Assembly: GCF_007625055.1 (NCBI RefSeq)
Contig: NZ_VMQS01000007.1
Location: forward strand, 14,824 to 57,586
Source: Halomonas sp.
Lineage (GTDB): Bacteria; Pseudomonadota; Gammaproteobacteria; Pseudomonadales; Halomonadaceae
Length of the DNA: 42,763 bases
Direction of reading: 5' to 3'
Shown piece by piece: positions 32,247 to 40,514 of the stretch (its first letter is position 1; every line of letters starts with the position of its first letter). Position numbers and translations under genes: made by a program. The notes beneath the pieces are model-generated. The model saw only the letters and a list, made by a program, of their open reading frames with translations, did not search any database and was not told the DNA's origin.

Positions 32247-34240
32247 GCGCGAATCAGGGCGCTGATAATGCGTCGGCCGGGGTGCAGGTGATCGACAAGC
32301 GGTGCTTCCAGCGGCATGGGTTCGTCACAGATTCGTGAGGCAATCACCTCGGCGCACAGCGGTGCACTGGCCAGCCCACGGGAACCATGGGCAGCGCTGA
32401 TCCACAGGCCAGGGTAATGTTGGCCAGCCACTGCCGGCACACGGGTCGCGTCTTTTCGCAGCAGCGCATAGTCCTGCTGCCATGCGTCAGCTTTGGGCAC
32501 TGGCCCGGCGTAGGGTGACTTGTCCGGGCTGGCGGCACGCACGGCAGCCCGACCGCCAAGGTTGGCGGGGGTAAGATCAACACCGGCCGTTTCAAGTGCG
32601 GTTGCCAGGGCGGGAAGGGTGCGCCGCAGCTCATCAATATTGCTCAGGTGATCCTGATCCTCTACTTGTGTAGTGGCGTTGTTAGGCATGAAGCTGGCAC
32701 CAAAGGTCAAAACGCCATCGACGGCCGGAGGCACATAACCGCCTGCGCAGACCACGCTGCTCGGGCCTTCAACGTTTTCCGGCAGGGCCAGCGTTGACAC
32801 CTGGCCGCGCACGGCCTGCAGCGGCACCTCCCGGGTCTGCTCAAAGTGGTTGGCTAGCTGAGCGTTGGCAACGACTACCTGATCCGCCTCGAGGGTTTCT
32901 CCACTGGCCAGGTGAATCAGCCAGCCTTGCGGGCTTTCGTTGAGCCTGACCACCTCACCTTGCCGATAACGGATACCCGGCCGGGAAAGCAGGTGTTCAC
33001 ATAGCTTTCTGGGTTTTACCCAGCCTGCTTGTGGATAGAAAAGTGCGCTTTCAGCGGTGACCTCCATACCGACCAGCTTTTCAAGCGAGTGGCCATCTTT
33101 GCCTTCAAGCAGGCTGTTCGGCAGTGAGTGGTTGCCAAGAAAGCGCTGCTGGCGGCGTGTTTCCTTTTCGCTGAGTGCCAGCTGAATGACACCACTGTCA
33201 TGCCAAAAGCGGTGAGCGGGGTCGAGGTTTTCCAGCCAGCGGCGGCTATATAGCAATCCTGAGAAATACACGCGGCTCTGGTCGTTGGTTTGGGCAGCCA
33301 GCTTGACATAAAGTGCCCCCTGCTGATTGCCGGAACCACCTGCCCCTATGGCCTGTTTTTCTATCATGCTGACGCGCAAACCGCGCCTGGCCAGGGCGGC
33401 AGCCACACTGGTACCGGCAATACCGGCACCAATCACCACGATATGAGCCGCTGGCTTTACGGCTGGCGGAGTGAACCAGGGGGTCTGCTGGCGGCGGCCA
33501 TCCAGCGGTGGGGTGTCTATTCTACCAGCAAGCATTTCCCGCTTACGCCCGTAGCCGGGCACCTTTTGCCAGCGGAACCCCGCCGCTTTTAGCCCACGTT
33601 TGACAATACCCGCACAGGTGAAGGTGGCAAAGGTGGCCTCCGGTCGTGAGCGCGCCGCCATGCTGTGGAAAAGTTCCGGCTGCCACATGTCCGGGTTTTT
33701 AGCGGGCGCAAAGCCGTCCAGAAACCAGGCGTCAACCTGGCCGTCCAGAAGCGCCAATCGTTCACAGGTATCGCCAAAATGCAGATCCAGCGTCACCCTG
33801 TCCGTCAGGTGCAGGCGATGAATACCGCTCACAGCGGCAGGCCATTGAGTCAACAGGGAAGCCGTCTGGCTGGCCAGTTCCGGCCAGGCCTCCAGCGCTT
33901 GAGCCAATTCCTCGCGGGTAAGCGGATACTTCTCGGTGGATATCAGATGCAGACGCGCATGCCTGAGCGCATGGCGTTCAAAGCATGCCCAGGCACACAG
34001 CATGTTGAGTCCCGTGCCGAACCCGGTTTCACCAATCACGAAAGGGCGTGTTTCACGCCAGTGCGAGAAACGTTCAGGCAAGTGGTTGGCGTGGATAAAA
34101 ACGTGTTCCGTTTCGGCGCGGCCATTCTCTCTGGAAAAATAGACATCCCCGAATGCCTCGGAATAGGGCGACGCTGCGTTCCAGCTGAGTGAGGGTGCCT
34201 TGAGGGCCCCCAAGGGAGGCAGGGTAGGGCGTTGAGTCAC
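32240..34240 (-). CDS. mnmC: Bifunctional tRNA mnm5s2U34 modification enzyme MnmC
   Basis: Completes the wobble-uridine 5-methylaminomethyl modification after MnmEG; 666 residues. The N-terminal half is the SAM-dependent methyltransferase (MnmC2: FVIGETGFGTGLNMLCAW near 68-85, DAWFLDGFAPAKNPDMW near 180). The C-terminal half is the FAD oxidase (MnmC1) with the dinucleotide-binding VVIGAGIAGTSVAAALARRG near 265-284. Both active regions appear intact. The start is a GTG at 34240 with only a weak GGGA upstream. Confidence 0.95.
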
Positions 34241-34352
34241 GCAAGTATCCCGTACTGTTGGAGTGCGTCAAAGCTGGTTAAAAATTGAACAATTTGCTAG
34301 GCGAGCCGTTATCTCTCGTCTAGCGCAAGGCGTCCGCCGGGTTTTCACAGAG

Positions 34353-35081
34353 TTTTCCACAGGCTTTGTGAAGAACTGAACGGCGCCCATTGTTCGCCGT
34401 TAGCGTCAAGGTAATACTTTCTTGAATGGCTTGACGCTGACATGGGCATAGACGCCAGCGATGACATAAGGATCCGCATCGGCCCACGCCTGCGCGGCGT
34501 CCAGGTTATCGAATTCGGCTATCACCAGGCTGCCGCTGAATCCGGCTTCACCGGGGTTGTCGGCGTCAATAGCCGGGTGTGGACCGGCAAGCACCAGTCG
34601 GCCATCATCGCGCAGGGCTTCAAGCCTTGCCAGGTGGTCGGGGCGAGCCGCCAGGCGCCGTTCCAGACTGTTGTCAACGTCTTCACTGATTATGGCATAC
34701 AGCATGAATGAATCCTCAATAACAAGCGTGTGTGGATAACGAAGGTGTGTAATTGACCGCGTTAACTCAAGCCCGCACTATAACAAGACTTTTGCCTTGC
34801 CAGAGTGCACTATTTTGACAAACTCGTCTCTCGCCGTCATGCCTGAAACCGCACTTCCTGAAACACTGGATGAAGATCGGCATTATCCACTTGACCTGCA
34901 CATGCATTCTACCGCCTCCGACGGCGCCCTGCCGCCCAGCGAAGTGGTCCGCCTATGCGCCCAGCGTGGTCTGCAGCACATGGCACTCACGGATCATGAC
35001 ACCATGGCGGGGGTCGCTGAAGCTCAACAGGCTGCCGAGCGGCTGGATATCAGTATATTGCCCGGCTGCGAGTTATCCACA
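34353..35081. promoter_or_regulatory. Cluster of DnaA-box matches
   Basis: Exact matches to TTWTNCACA lie at 34353-34361 (plus, TTTTCCACA), 34731-34739 (minus, TTATCCACA) and 35073-35081 (plus, TTATCCACA). A one-mismatch copy is at 34883-34891 and another exact match is just outside at 33664-33672 (minus). The 34731 box lies in the yciI/rnm divergent promoter region; the 35073 box is inside the rnm-like gene. Binding has not been shown. Confidence 0.45.
34406..34705 (-). CDS. yciI: YciI family protein
   Basis: 99 residues, nearly identical in layout to E. coli Yci[32 protein letters not shown], then [46 protein letters not shown] and a final [11 protein letters not shown]. The family has a ferredoxin-like dimeric alpha/beta fold with a conserved His/Asp site; its reaction in this branch is not established. 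GAGGA lies 8 bases before the ATG. It is divergent from the rnm-like gene. Confidence 0.92.
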   Translation of the reverse strand: MLYAIISEDVDNSLERRLAARPDHLARLEALRDDGRLVLAGPHPAIDADNPGEAGFSGSLVIAEFDNLDAAQAWADADPYVIAGVYAHVSVKPFKKVLP

Positions 35082-35762
35082 CGCTGGAGTGGCGTAGGTA
35101 TTCATGTGGTGGCGTTAATGCCTCAGGGGGTGCAAGGTGCGCTAGTGGAGGGACTGGTTCACCAACGCCAGGCGCGCATAGCACGGGCCGAGGTCATTGC
35201 CCACCAGCTTGAGAAGCTTGGCTTGCCTGACGCCCTGGCCAAAGCCCGTGCGCAGGCGGGTGGCGAAAGACCGCTCGGGCGCCCGGACTTTGCGCGGGCT
35301 CTGGTCGCTGCCGGAATGGCCCGGGATTGGGCCGATGCGTTCAAACGCTACCTGGGCAGCGGAAAAAAAGGGGATGTCAAAGCACAATGGCCCGAAATTT
35401 CACAAGCCACCGAGTGGATAGTAGCATCAGGAGGTGTTGCGGTGATTGCCCATCCACTGCGCTACAGGTTGACGCGGCGAAAGCGAGGGCTTTTGATGGA
35501 TGCCTTTGTAGAAGCGGGCGGTCAAGCAGTCGAACTGGTCAATGGTCAGCAAAATGCTGACGCTACCCGTGACCTGGCCCGCCAGTTGGTCGAACGTGGG
35601 TTATATGCCTCGCTGGGAAGCGATTTTCACTTTTCCGGTGGTCATGCCGCTCCTGGCAGCATGAGCCTGGTGCCGCGTACGGCAGCGCCGCCCATTTGGC
35701 AGCATCCATTACTTGCCGAGCATTTCAACGTACCCAACGAGCCTGATATCAAAGGAGAGTGA
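34839..35762 (+). CDS. rnm: PHP-domain 5'-3' exoribonuclease / 3',5'-nucleotide phosphatase (RNase AM family)
   Basis: 307 residues, equivalent to E. coli YciV/TrpH (RNase AM), which trims the 5' ends of rRNAs and hydrolyses 3',5'-bisphosphonucleotides. PHP metal-ligand motifs are all visible: DLHMHSTASDG (His21, His23, Asp28), MALTDHDTMAG near 57-67, GCELSTRW near 82, VIAHPLRYRLTRRKRG near 200 and SLGSDFHFSGG near 257. TTG codons at 34797 and 34815 are alternative starts; ATG 34839 is chosen on length, although no good ribosome-binding site precedes any of them. It is followed after 2 bp by the YciO gene, as yciV-yciO in E. coli. Confidence 0.9.
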   Translation: MPETALPETLDEDRHYPLDLHMHSTASDGALPPSEVVRLCAQRGLQHMALTDHDTMAGVAEAQQAAERLDISILPGCELSTRWSGVGIHVVALMPQGVQGALVEGLVHQRQARIARAEVIAHQLEKLGLPDALAKARAQAGGERPLGRPDFARALVAAGMARDWADAFKRYLGSGKKGDVKAQWPEISQATEWIVASGGVAVIAHPLRYRLTRRKRGLLMDAFVEAGGQAVELVNGQQNADATRDLARQLVERGLYASLGSDFHFSGGHAAPGSMSLVPRTAAPPIWQHPLLAEHFNVPNEPDIKGE

Positions 35763-35764
35763 CG

Positions 35765-36388
35765 GTGAGCCAATTTTTTCAGATTCATCCAGAAAATCCG
35801 CAAAAACGCCTGATCGATCAGGCCATCGAGATTATCAACAAAGGTGGTGTTGTCGCCTATCCCACGGATTCCGGCTATGCGCTGGGTTGCCACCTGGGGG
35901 AAAAAAAGGCTATCGAGAAGATCAAGTGGTTGCGCTCACTGGATGACAAACACAACTTTACGCTGGTGTGTTCAGATCTTTCCGAAATCGGCACTTATGC
36001 CAAAGTTGACAATGATGTCTTTCGTCTGCTGAAAGCGCATACACCCGGTGCTTACACCTTTATTCTTGATGCCACTTCTGAGGTGCCCAGGCTACTCTTG
36101 CATCCCAAACGCCGTTCAATCGGTGTGCGAGTGCCGGATCATCGCATTAGCCATGCCTTGCTGGCCGCACTGGGTGAGCCCTTGATGAGCGTTACCCTGA
36201 TTCCGGTCGGCGAAGACCTGCCGATGACTGATGCCGAGGAAATCCGCGAACGCTTTGGTGCTCACCTGGATGCCATTATTGATGGTGGGGCTTGCCATCT
36301 CGACCCCACCAGTGTAATTGACCTGCGCGACCTGCCGCCCAAAATTGTGCGTGAAGGCCGAGGCGATACGGCGCCCTTTGAAGACTGA
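35765..36388 (+). CDS. yciO: YciO/TsaC/Sua5 family protein (YciO type)
   Basis: 207 residues with the YrdC/Sua5 fold. MSQFFQIHPENPQKRLIDQAIEII and GGVVAYPTDSGYALGC match E. coli YciO (MSQFFYIHPDNPQQRLINQAVEIV), followed by HNFTLVCSDLSEIGTYA and a C-terminal REGRGDTAPF. TsaC proteins make threonylcarbamoyl-AMP for tRNA t6A; YciO is a paralogue whose physiological role is not settled. AAAGGAG at 35751-35757 points to the GTG at 35765 (spacing 7), not GTG 35759. Coupled to the rnm-like gene. Confidence 0.9.
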   Translation: MSQFFQIHPENPQKRLIDQAIEIINKGGVVAYPTDSGYALGCHLGEKKAIEKIKWLRSLDDKHNFTLVCSDLSEIGTYAKVDNDVFRLLKAHTPGAYTFILDATSEVPRLLLHPKRRSIGVRVPDHRISHALLAALGEPLMSVTLIPVGEDLPMTDAEEIRERFGAHLDAIIDGGACHLDPTSVIDLRDLPPKIVREGRGDTAPFED

Positions 36389-36389
36389 G

Positions 36390-36414
36390 CCCGTTTCAGG
36401 CGAATGGGTGTTTT
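36390..36414 (+). terminator. Weak candidate terminator after yciO
   Basis: CCCGTT pairs with AATGGG (one G-U), with a 7-base loop and TTTT at 36411-36414, directly after the yciO stop. The short stem makes it marginal. Confidence 0.4.
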
Positions 36415-36497
36415 CATCCAGCCCGGTCATTCAGACGAGTCGTCCGGGCTGGCATGCTTGTTGGCTTTTCGGGGGTCCTGAGTGTTTTCATCCAGCC
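36408..36497 (+). repeat. 16-bp direct repeat at the 3' end of the channel gene
   Basis: GTGTTTTCATCCAGCC is present at 36408-36423 and 36482-36497, 74 bp apart, extending to 19 bp with one mismatch. One copy codes (minus strand) for the WLDENT segment near the channel C-terminus; the other lies just past its stop codon. It looks like a short segmental duplication. Confidence 0.7.
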
Positions 36498-37311
36498 AGG
36501 TGCCGCAGCGCAGGCAATAGTAGGCGCCTTTTTCGTGGCGATCGTGACCACAGCCGGGGCAGGCCTCCTCAGAGTAGCGCTCTTCGCGGATCGAGCGGAT
36601 CACCTGGGCTGAAAATACCCCGGTGGGTACGGCAATAATCGAATAGCCGATCAGCATCAGGATGACCGTGATCGCCTTGCCCACGGATGTCATCGGGACA
36701 ATATCACCGTAGCCAACCGTCGTCATGCTGACAATCGCCCAGTAGATCGACATCGGGATACTGGTAAAGCCCGCCTCCGGGGACTCAATGGCATACATCA
36801 GAGAGGCGAACAGGGTAACGACCATCAATATGCTGAAAAAGAACAGGAAGATCTGGCGTGCGCTTCTTTTCAGGGCGTCAATCAGCAGGTGTCCTTCACT
36901 GACAAATTCCATCAGCCGCAGAATACGGAAAATCCGCAGGGCACGGAGCACGCGGATCAGTACCAGGCCTTGAGCGCCAGGCACTATCAGCACCAGCCAG
37001 GCAGGCACAATGGCGACCAGGTCGACCAGTCCGTAAAAGCTTTTAATGTACAGCCACGGCTTTTTAAGGCAATAGAGACGCAAGGCCAGCTCAACGGTAA
37101 ACACCAGGGTAAAGCCCCATTCGATATAGGCAAACAGGTCACCAAAACGCTGGTGGTAAGCATCGACACTATCCAGCAGAAGAGCGGCCACGCTGATCAG
37201 AATGGCAAGAATCAAAGCGATATCAAAGGCTTTGGCACCCGGCGTATCCGATTCAAAAATAACGTGAAAGATGCGGGTGCGCAGTCCTTCTGCTGCAGGG
37301 CTGAAATGCAT
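36427..37311 (-). CDS. Voltage-gated potassium channel with C-terminal zinc ribbon
   Basis: 294 residues, six membrane segments of the Kv/ion_trans type. S1 begins near 27, the S4-like voltage sensor has regularly spaced Arg in RVLRALRIFRILRLMEF near 120-136, and the pore loop with selectivity filter TTVGYGD is at about 196-202, followed by S6. After S6 comes a short basic linker and a zinc ribbon (CPGCGHDRHEKGAYYCLRCG, near 250-269), then an acidic tail. AAGGA lies 8 bases before the ATG. 38 bp downstream of the CYTH gene and probably cotranscribed. Selectivity for K+ is inferred from the filter. Confidence 0.9.
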   Translation of the reverse strand: MHFSPAAEGLRTRIFHVIFESDTPGAKAFDIALILAILISVAALLLDSVDAYHQRFGDLFAYIEWGFTLVFTVELALRLYCLKKPWLYIKSFYGLVDLVAIVPAWLVLIVPGAQGLVLIRVLRALRIFRILRLMEFVSEGHLLIDALKRSARQIFLFFFSILMVVTLFASLMYAIESPEAGFTSIPMSIYWAIVSMTTVGYGDIVPMTSVGKAITVILMLIGYSIIAVPTGVFSAQVIRSIREERYSEEACPGCGHDRHEKGAYYCLRCGTWLDENTQDPRKANKHASPDDSSE

Positions 37312-37349
37312 GGCAGAGTCCTTGATGTGAGCGTGGGGTCGACAGGACC

Positions 37350-38252
37350 CTAGCTTAAAGCACCTGGCTCGTTCAGGCGACGGGCAAGCGCCAGGGCTGC
37401 CGGGCCAAAGTAACGATCAGGCTGGCCGTGTGAGTCCAGGCCGCAGGTCAGCTGCCTGGCGAATTCACGTAAGGTCTTATCCAGCGCCGGATGTGCGGAC
37501 AGCTGGCGCAGGCTATCCTCTGCCGCTGCCAGGTGAGCTTCCCTCTGGCTGTCGTGCCAGGCATCCAGCGCCAGGGTTGCGCGGTGTAGCAGGGCACTTG
37601 GCGAGCGGGCATCCGGCAGCGGCCAGTGCTGCTCGGCCAGACACCGGCCGCGTGCGGCCTTGCTGCTGTCTGAAGGGCGCAAGGGGGTTGCCTTGGCGAT
37701 CAGGGTAGCCAGTTCCCATAGGGCGTCGGGATGGCCACTTTTCAGTTCCAGCTCGAGCTCCCGTATGGGCGTGGTGTGCCGGCCGCTGACAATCTCCCCT
37801 TCATCCAGAGCGACTTCAACCCGGTTGCCTGAATGCTCAATCTCCCAGCGGGTGCGAAGAAAATTGGTTTCCAGCTGAGGCGCCAGCTCGGCCAGCCTTT
37901 CAGGGCCAATGGCGGCAAAGGGTGGCAGGCCCTTTAACCCTTCGATATCCAGTGTCGCTGCTTCCAAGGGCCATTCCCATTCTCCTCGGGTGGATAAGCC
38001 ACCGCCGCCCATGCCTGCCGTCTTGACGGTTTGCACAATCTGACCGTCGTCATGCCGTAGCCGCAAGGCCACGCGTTGCTCGGCAAGCAGACCCTCAGGC
38101 GTATCGTAATAGGTGTTGACCAGAGTGTGCTGACTGGGAGCCTGGCAGGCCAGCAGTGGAAGGCGCTTGACTCGCGGGATGGACGTATCAGGAAGGGCCA
38201 GTTTTAGCTCGATTTCCTGAGGCGATGGCGCCCCCTGGTTTTTAAGCTGCAT
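37350..38252 (-). CDS. CYTH-domain inorganic triphosphatase
   Basis: 300 residues. The CYTH/triphosphate tunnel domain begins with the hallmark EIELKL at 13-18. It continues with NTYYDTPEGLLAEQRVALRLRHDDG, VQTVKTAG, WEIEHSGNRVEVALDEGEI and ELELELKSG, which supply tunnel charges. Such proteins hydrolyse tripolyphosphate, as E. coli YgiF does. The remaining 95 or so residues are helical and correspond to only the start of the CHAD domain that YgiF carries in full (433 residues), so CHAD is truncated or reduced. AAGGTGG lies 9 bases before the ATG. Upstream partner of the channel gene. Confidence 0.88.
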   Translation of the reverse strand: MQLKNQGAPSPQEIELKLALPDTSIPRVKRLPLLACQAPSQHTLVNTYYDTPEGLLAEQRVALRLRHDDGQIVQTVKTAGMGGGGLSTRGEWEWPLEAATLDIEGLKGLPPFAAIGPERLAELAPQLETNFLRTRWEIEHSGNRVEVALDEGEIVSGRHTTPIRELELELKSGHPDALWELATLIAKATPLRPSDSSKAARGRCLAEQHWPLPDARSPSALLHRATLALDAWHDSQREAHLAAAEDSLRQLSAHPALDKTLREFARQLTCGLDSHGQPDRYFGPAALALARRLNEPGALS

Positions 38253-38312
38253 GAAAATGCCACCTTTTTAGATGAATTTAAGATTAAATTTACATGACAG
38301 TGTGAACTTTTT

Positions 38313-38341
38313 GTGACGAAACGGCGGCCAAACTTTATACT
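38313..38341 (+). promoter_or_regulatory. Probable promoter of the DUF47-pit operon
   Basis: A -35 GTGACG (38313-38318, four of six) is 17 bp from a -10 TATACT (38336-38341, five of six), 59 bp before the first ATG. No convincing Pho box pair was found beside it. Confidence 0.5.
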
Positions 38342-38400
38342 GCGGCGCTTGTTCGATGAATTCAGTTTTCCGGCTCACCGAAAACAGGCTAAAAGGCTTT

Positions 38401-39081
38401 ATGGTTACCTCCAACCCTTTTTCTGCAATGTTTGGCCGATCGCCATTCCAACCGCTGCTGGCGCATATCGTCAAAACCCACGAGTGCGCAGAGCATCTGC
38501 TTCCCTTCTTTGAAGAAACCCTGAAAGGCGATTGGGAAGGCGCAGCCCGGCTGCGTGAGGATATCACCCGGCTGGAGCATGATGCCGATGTGCTCAAGAC
38601 AGAGCTGCGTCTCAACCTTCCCAACACCATGTTCCTGCCTGTTTCGCGCTCGGATCTGCTCGATCTGATCAGCGTTCAGGACAAGATTGCCAACAAGGTG
38701 CGTGATATCAGCGGCATCATGCTGGGGCGCAAGATGTGCGTGCCTGAACCGCTGGCTGAACCGATGCGTGTCTACATGCGCACCAGCGTGGCCTGTGTGG
38801 CTCAGGCCCGTCAGGCGCTTGAGGAGCTCAAGGAGCTGCTGGAATCGGGGTTCGGGCGCAATGTGTCAGACGTCATACAAAACATGATCCGCGAGCTGCA
38901 TACCCTCGAAAACCAGGCCGATAGCCAACAGATCGCCATTCGCCGCCAACTGTTTGATCTGGAAAGCGAGTTGCCGCCTATCGATGTGATCTTTCTCTAC
39001 CAGATCATCGATGGCGTGGGAGAGCTATCCGACCGTGCCGAGCGTGTCGGTAGCCGCTTACAGATTCTGACGGCACGTTAG
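38401..39081 (+). CDS. DUF47 / TIGR00153 PhoU-like phosphate transport regulator
   Basis: 226 residues, all-helical PhoU-like protein. The start MVTSNPFSAMFGRSPFQPL is typical of the TIGR00153 family (NPF...FGRSPF). Later conserved pieces are HDADVLKTELRLNL, FLPVSRSDLLDLISVQDKIAN with the metal-binding-type Asp-rich helix, and a final IIDGVGELSDRAERVGSRLQ. The frame opens at 38356 but ATG 38401 gives the family N-terminus, with AAAGG close upstream. It lies 8 bp before pit, the usual pairing in which it is thought to modulate the transporter. Confidence 0.9.
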   Translation: MVTSNPFSAMFGRSPFQPLLAHIVKTHECAEHLLPFFEETLKGDWEGAARLREDITRLEHDADVLKTELRLNLPNTMFLPVSRSDLLDLISVQDKIANKVRDISGIMLGRKMCVPEPLAEPMRVYMRTSVACVAQARQALEELKELLESGFGRNVSDVIQNMIRELHTLENQADSQQIAIRRQLFDLESELPPIDVIFLYQIIDGVGELSDRAERVGSRLQILTAR

Positions 39082-39089
39082 GAGGCAAC

Positions 39090-40355
39090 ATGCAGATCAT
39101 TGCGCAATACGGCGACATATTCATCATCCTGGCCTGCCTGTTTGGCTTCTTTATGGCCTGGGGGGTCGGGGCTAATGATGTTGCCAATGCCATGGGAACC
39201 TCTGTGGGTTCCCGGGCGATTACCATCAAGCAGGCCATTCTGATTGCGGTCATCTTTGAATTCCTGGGCGCCTGGCTGGCAGGCGGTGAGGTCACCAACA
39301 CCATCCGCAAAGGGATTATCGACCCGGAGCTTTTGCAGGATGACCCCCAGCTACTGGTATACGGTATGCTCTCGGCGCTGCTGGCAGCGGGTACCTGGCT
39401 GCTGATTGCCTCCATGAAAGGCTGGCCGGTCTCGACCACTCACTCGATTGTGGGGGCTATTGTCGGCTTTGCCGTGGCAGGCCTGGGCGCCGCCACAGTG
39501 GACTGGAATGCGGTGGGCACCATTGCCGCCAGTTGGGTCGTGTCACCCCTGCTGGCAGGCACCGTCGGTTTTGTGCTGTTCAAGTCGATTCATCATCTGG
39601 TGTTTGAAGCGCAGAACCCGCTGGCAGCGGCCAAGCGATACCTGCCGGCCTATGTGTTTATGGTCGGCTTTGTCGTTGCCATGGTCACCATGACCAAGGG
39701 ACTCAAGCACGTGGGGCTGACGCTGAGTTTTGCTCAAAGCCTGATGCTCTCATTGATTCTGGGCCTGGTGCTGATGGGCATTGGTTTTGTGATGGAACGC
39801 CGGGTGGTCTATGTCAAGAGTAACGAAGACCACTTTGGCTATGCCAACGTGGAGCGTGCCTTCGCTGTGCTGATGATCTTTACCGCCTGCGCCATGGCGT
39901 TTGCCCACGGTTCCAACGATGTGGCCAACGCGGTTGGACCGCTGGCAGCGGTGATCAGTGTCGTGCAAAGCGGCGGTGAAGTGGGCGGTGCTGCCCTGGT
40001 GCCCTGGTGGGTACTCGTGCTGGGCGGCGGCGGTATTGTGGTCGGCCTGGTGACCTATGGCCATAAGGTGATTGCCACAGTGGGCACCGGGATTACCGAG
40101 CTGACGCCAAGTCGTGGTTTTGCCGCCACATTGGCAGCCGCCACGACTGTGGTACTGGCCTCAGGCACCGGGTTACCGATTTCCACCACCCACACACTGG
40201 TAGGGGCGGTACTTGGGGTGGGCCTGGCGCGCGGCATGACGGCCCTGAACCTCAGGGTGATCGGCACCATCGCCATGTCATGGTTGATTACCCTGCCGGC
40301 GGGGGCGGGCCTGGCCATCCTGTTCTTCTTCATGTTCAAGGGCATGTTTGGCTAG
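39090..40355 (+). CDS. pit: Inorganic phosphate transporter, PiT family
   Basis: Low-affinity, cation-coupled phosphate permease in the inner membrane; 421 residues, about ten to twelve membrane segments. The two inverted PiT signature repeats are visible: GANDVANAMGTSVGSRAITIKQA near 25-47 and AHGSNDVANAVGPLAAV near 273-289. Each half also carries a PISTTH-type motif (WPVSTTHSIVGAIVG, LPISTTHTLVGAVLG). AGGAGG lies upstream of the ATG. Coupling ion (H+ or Na+) cannot be told here; in a halophile Na+ is plausible. Confidence 0.95.
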   Translation: MQIIAQYGDIFIILACLFGFFMAWGVGANDVANAMGTSVGSRAITIKQAILIAVIFEFLGAWLAGGEVTNTIRKGIIDPELLQDDPQLLVYGMLSALLAAGTWLLIASMKGWPVSTTHSIVGAIVGFAVAGLGAATVDWNAVGTIAASWVVSPLLAGTVGFVLFKSIHHLVFEAQNPLAAAKRYLPAYVFMVGFVVAMVTMTKGLKHVGLTLSFAQSLMLSLILGLVLMGIGFVMERRVVYVKSNEDHFGYANVERAFAVLMIFTACAMAFAHGSNDVANAVGPLAAVISVVQSGGEVGGAALVPWWVLVLGGGGIVVGLVTYGHKVIATVGTGITELTPSRGFAATLAAATTVVLASGTGLPISTTHTLVGAVLGVGLARGMTALNLRVIGTIAMSWLITLPAGAGLAILFFFMFKGMFG

Positions 40356-40407
40356 TGGCACCTTGACGTGGGTTACGACGTCTCTTTTTACCCTTTGAAA
40401 GACCCAG

Positions 40408-40457
40408 GCGGCATCTTTTCGGCATTTGATCATGTTGGAGAGGTGCCGCTGTTTTTT
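40408..40457 (+). terminator. Rho-independent terminator after pit
   Basis: A long stem of about 16 bp with several G-U pairs begins GCGGCA (40408-40413) and closes TGCCGC (40444-40449), followed by TG and six T (40452-40457). It lies 53 bp past the pit stop. Confidence 0.8.
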
Positions 40458-40514
40458 CAGCTCTGGTAAAGTAACTGCTGATATTTTCTTTCACCTGCTG
40501 CCGGAGAGCGGCCC

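Noticed and set aside
34241..34271. TTGACG-16-GATACT on the minus strand just before mnmC
   Set aside because: The hexamers look good, but the -10 ends 3 bp from the GTG, so the transcript would start within or after the start codon. A leaderless mRNA at this distance is not credible without data.
34753..34784. TTGACC and TATAAC before the rnm-like gene as a promoter
   Set aside because: The spacer is 20 bp, outside the usual 16-18 range, so it was not listed as a feature.
38281..38320. Pho box near the CYTH/DUF47 divergent region
   Set aside because: One CTGTCAT unit is present on the minus strand, but no second unit lies at the required 11-bp period on either side.
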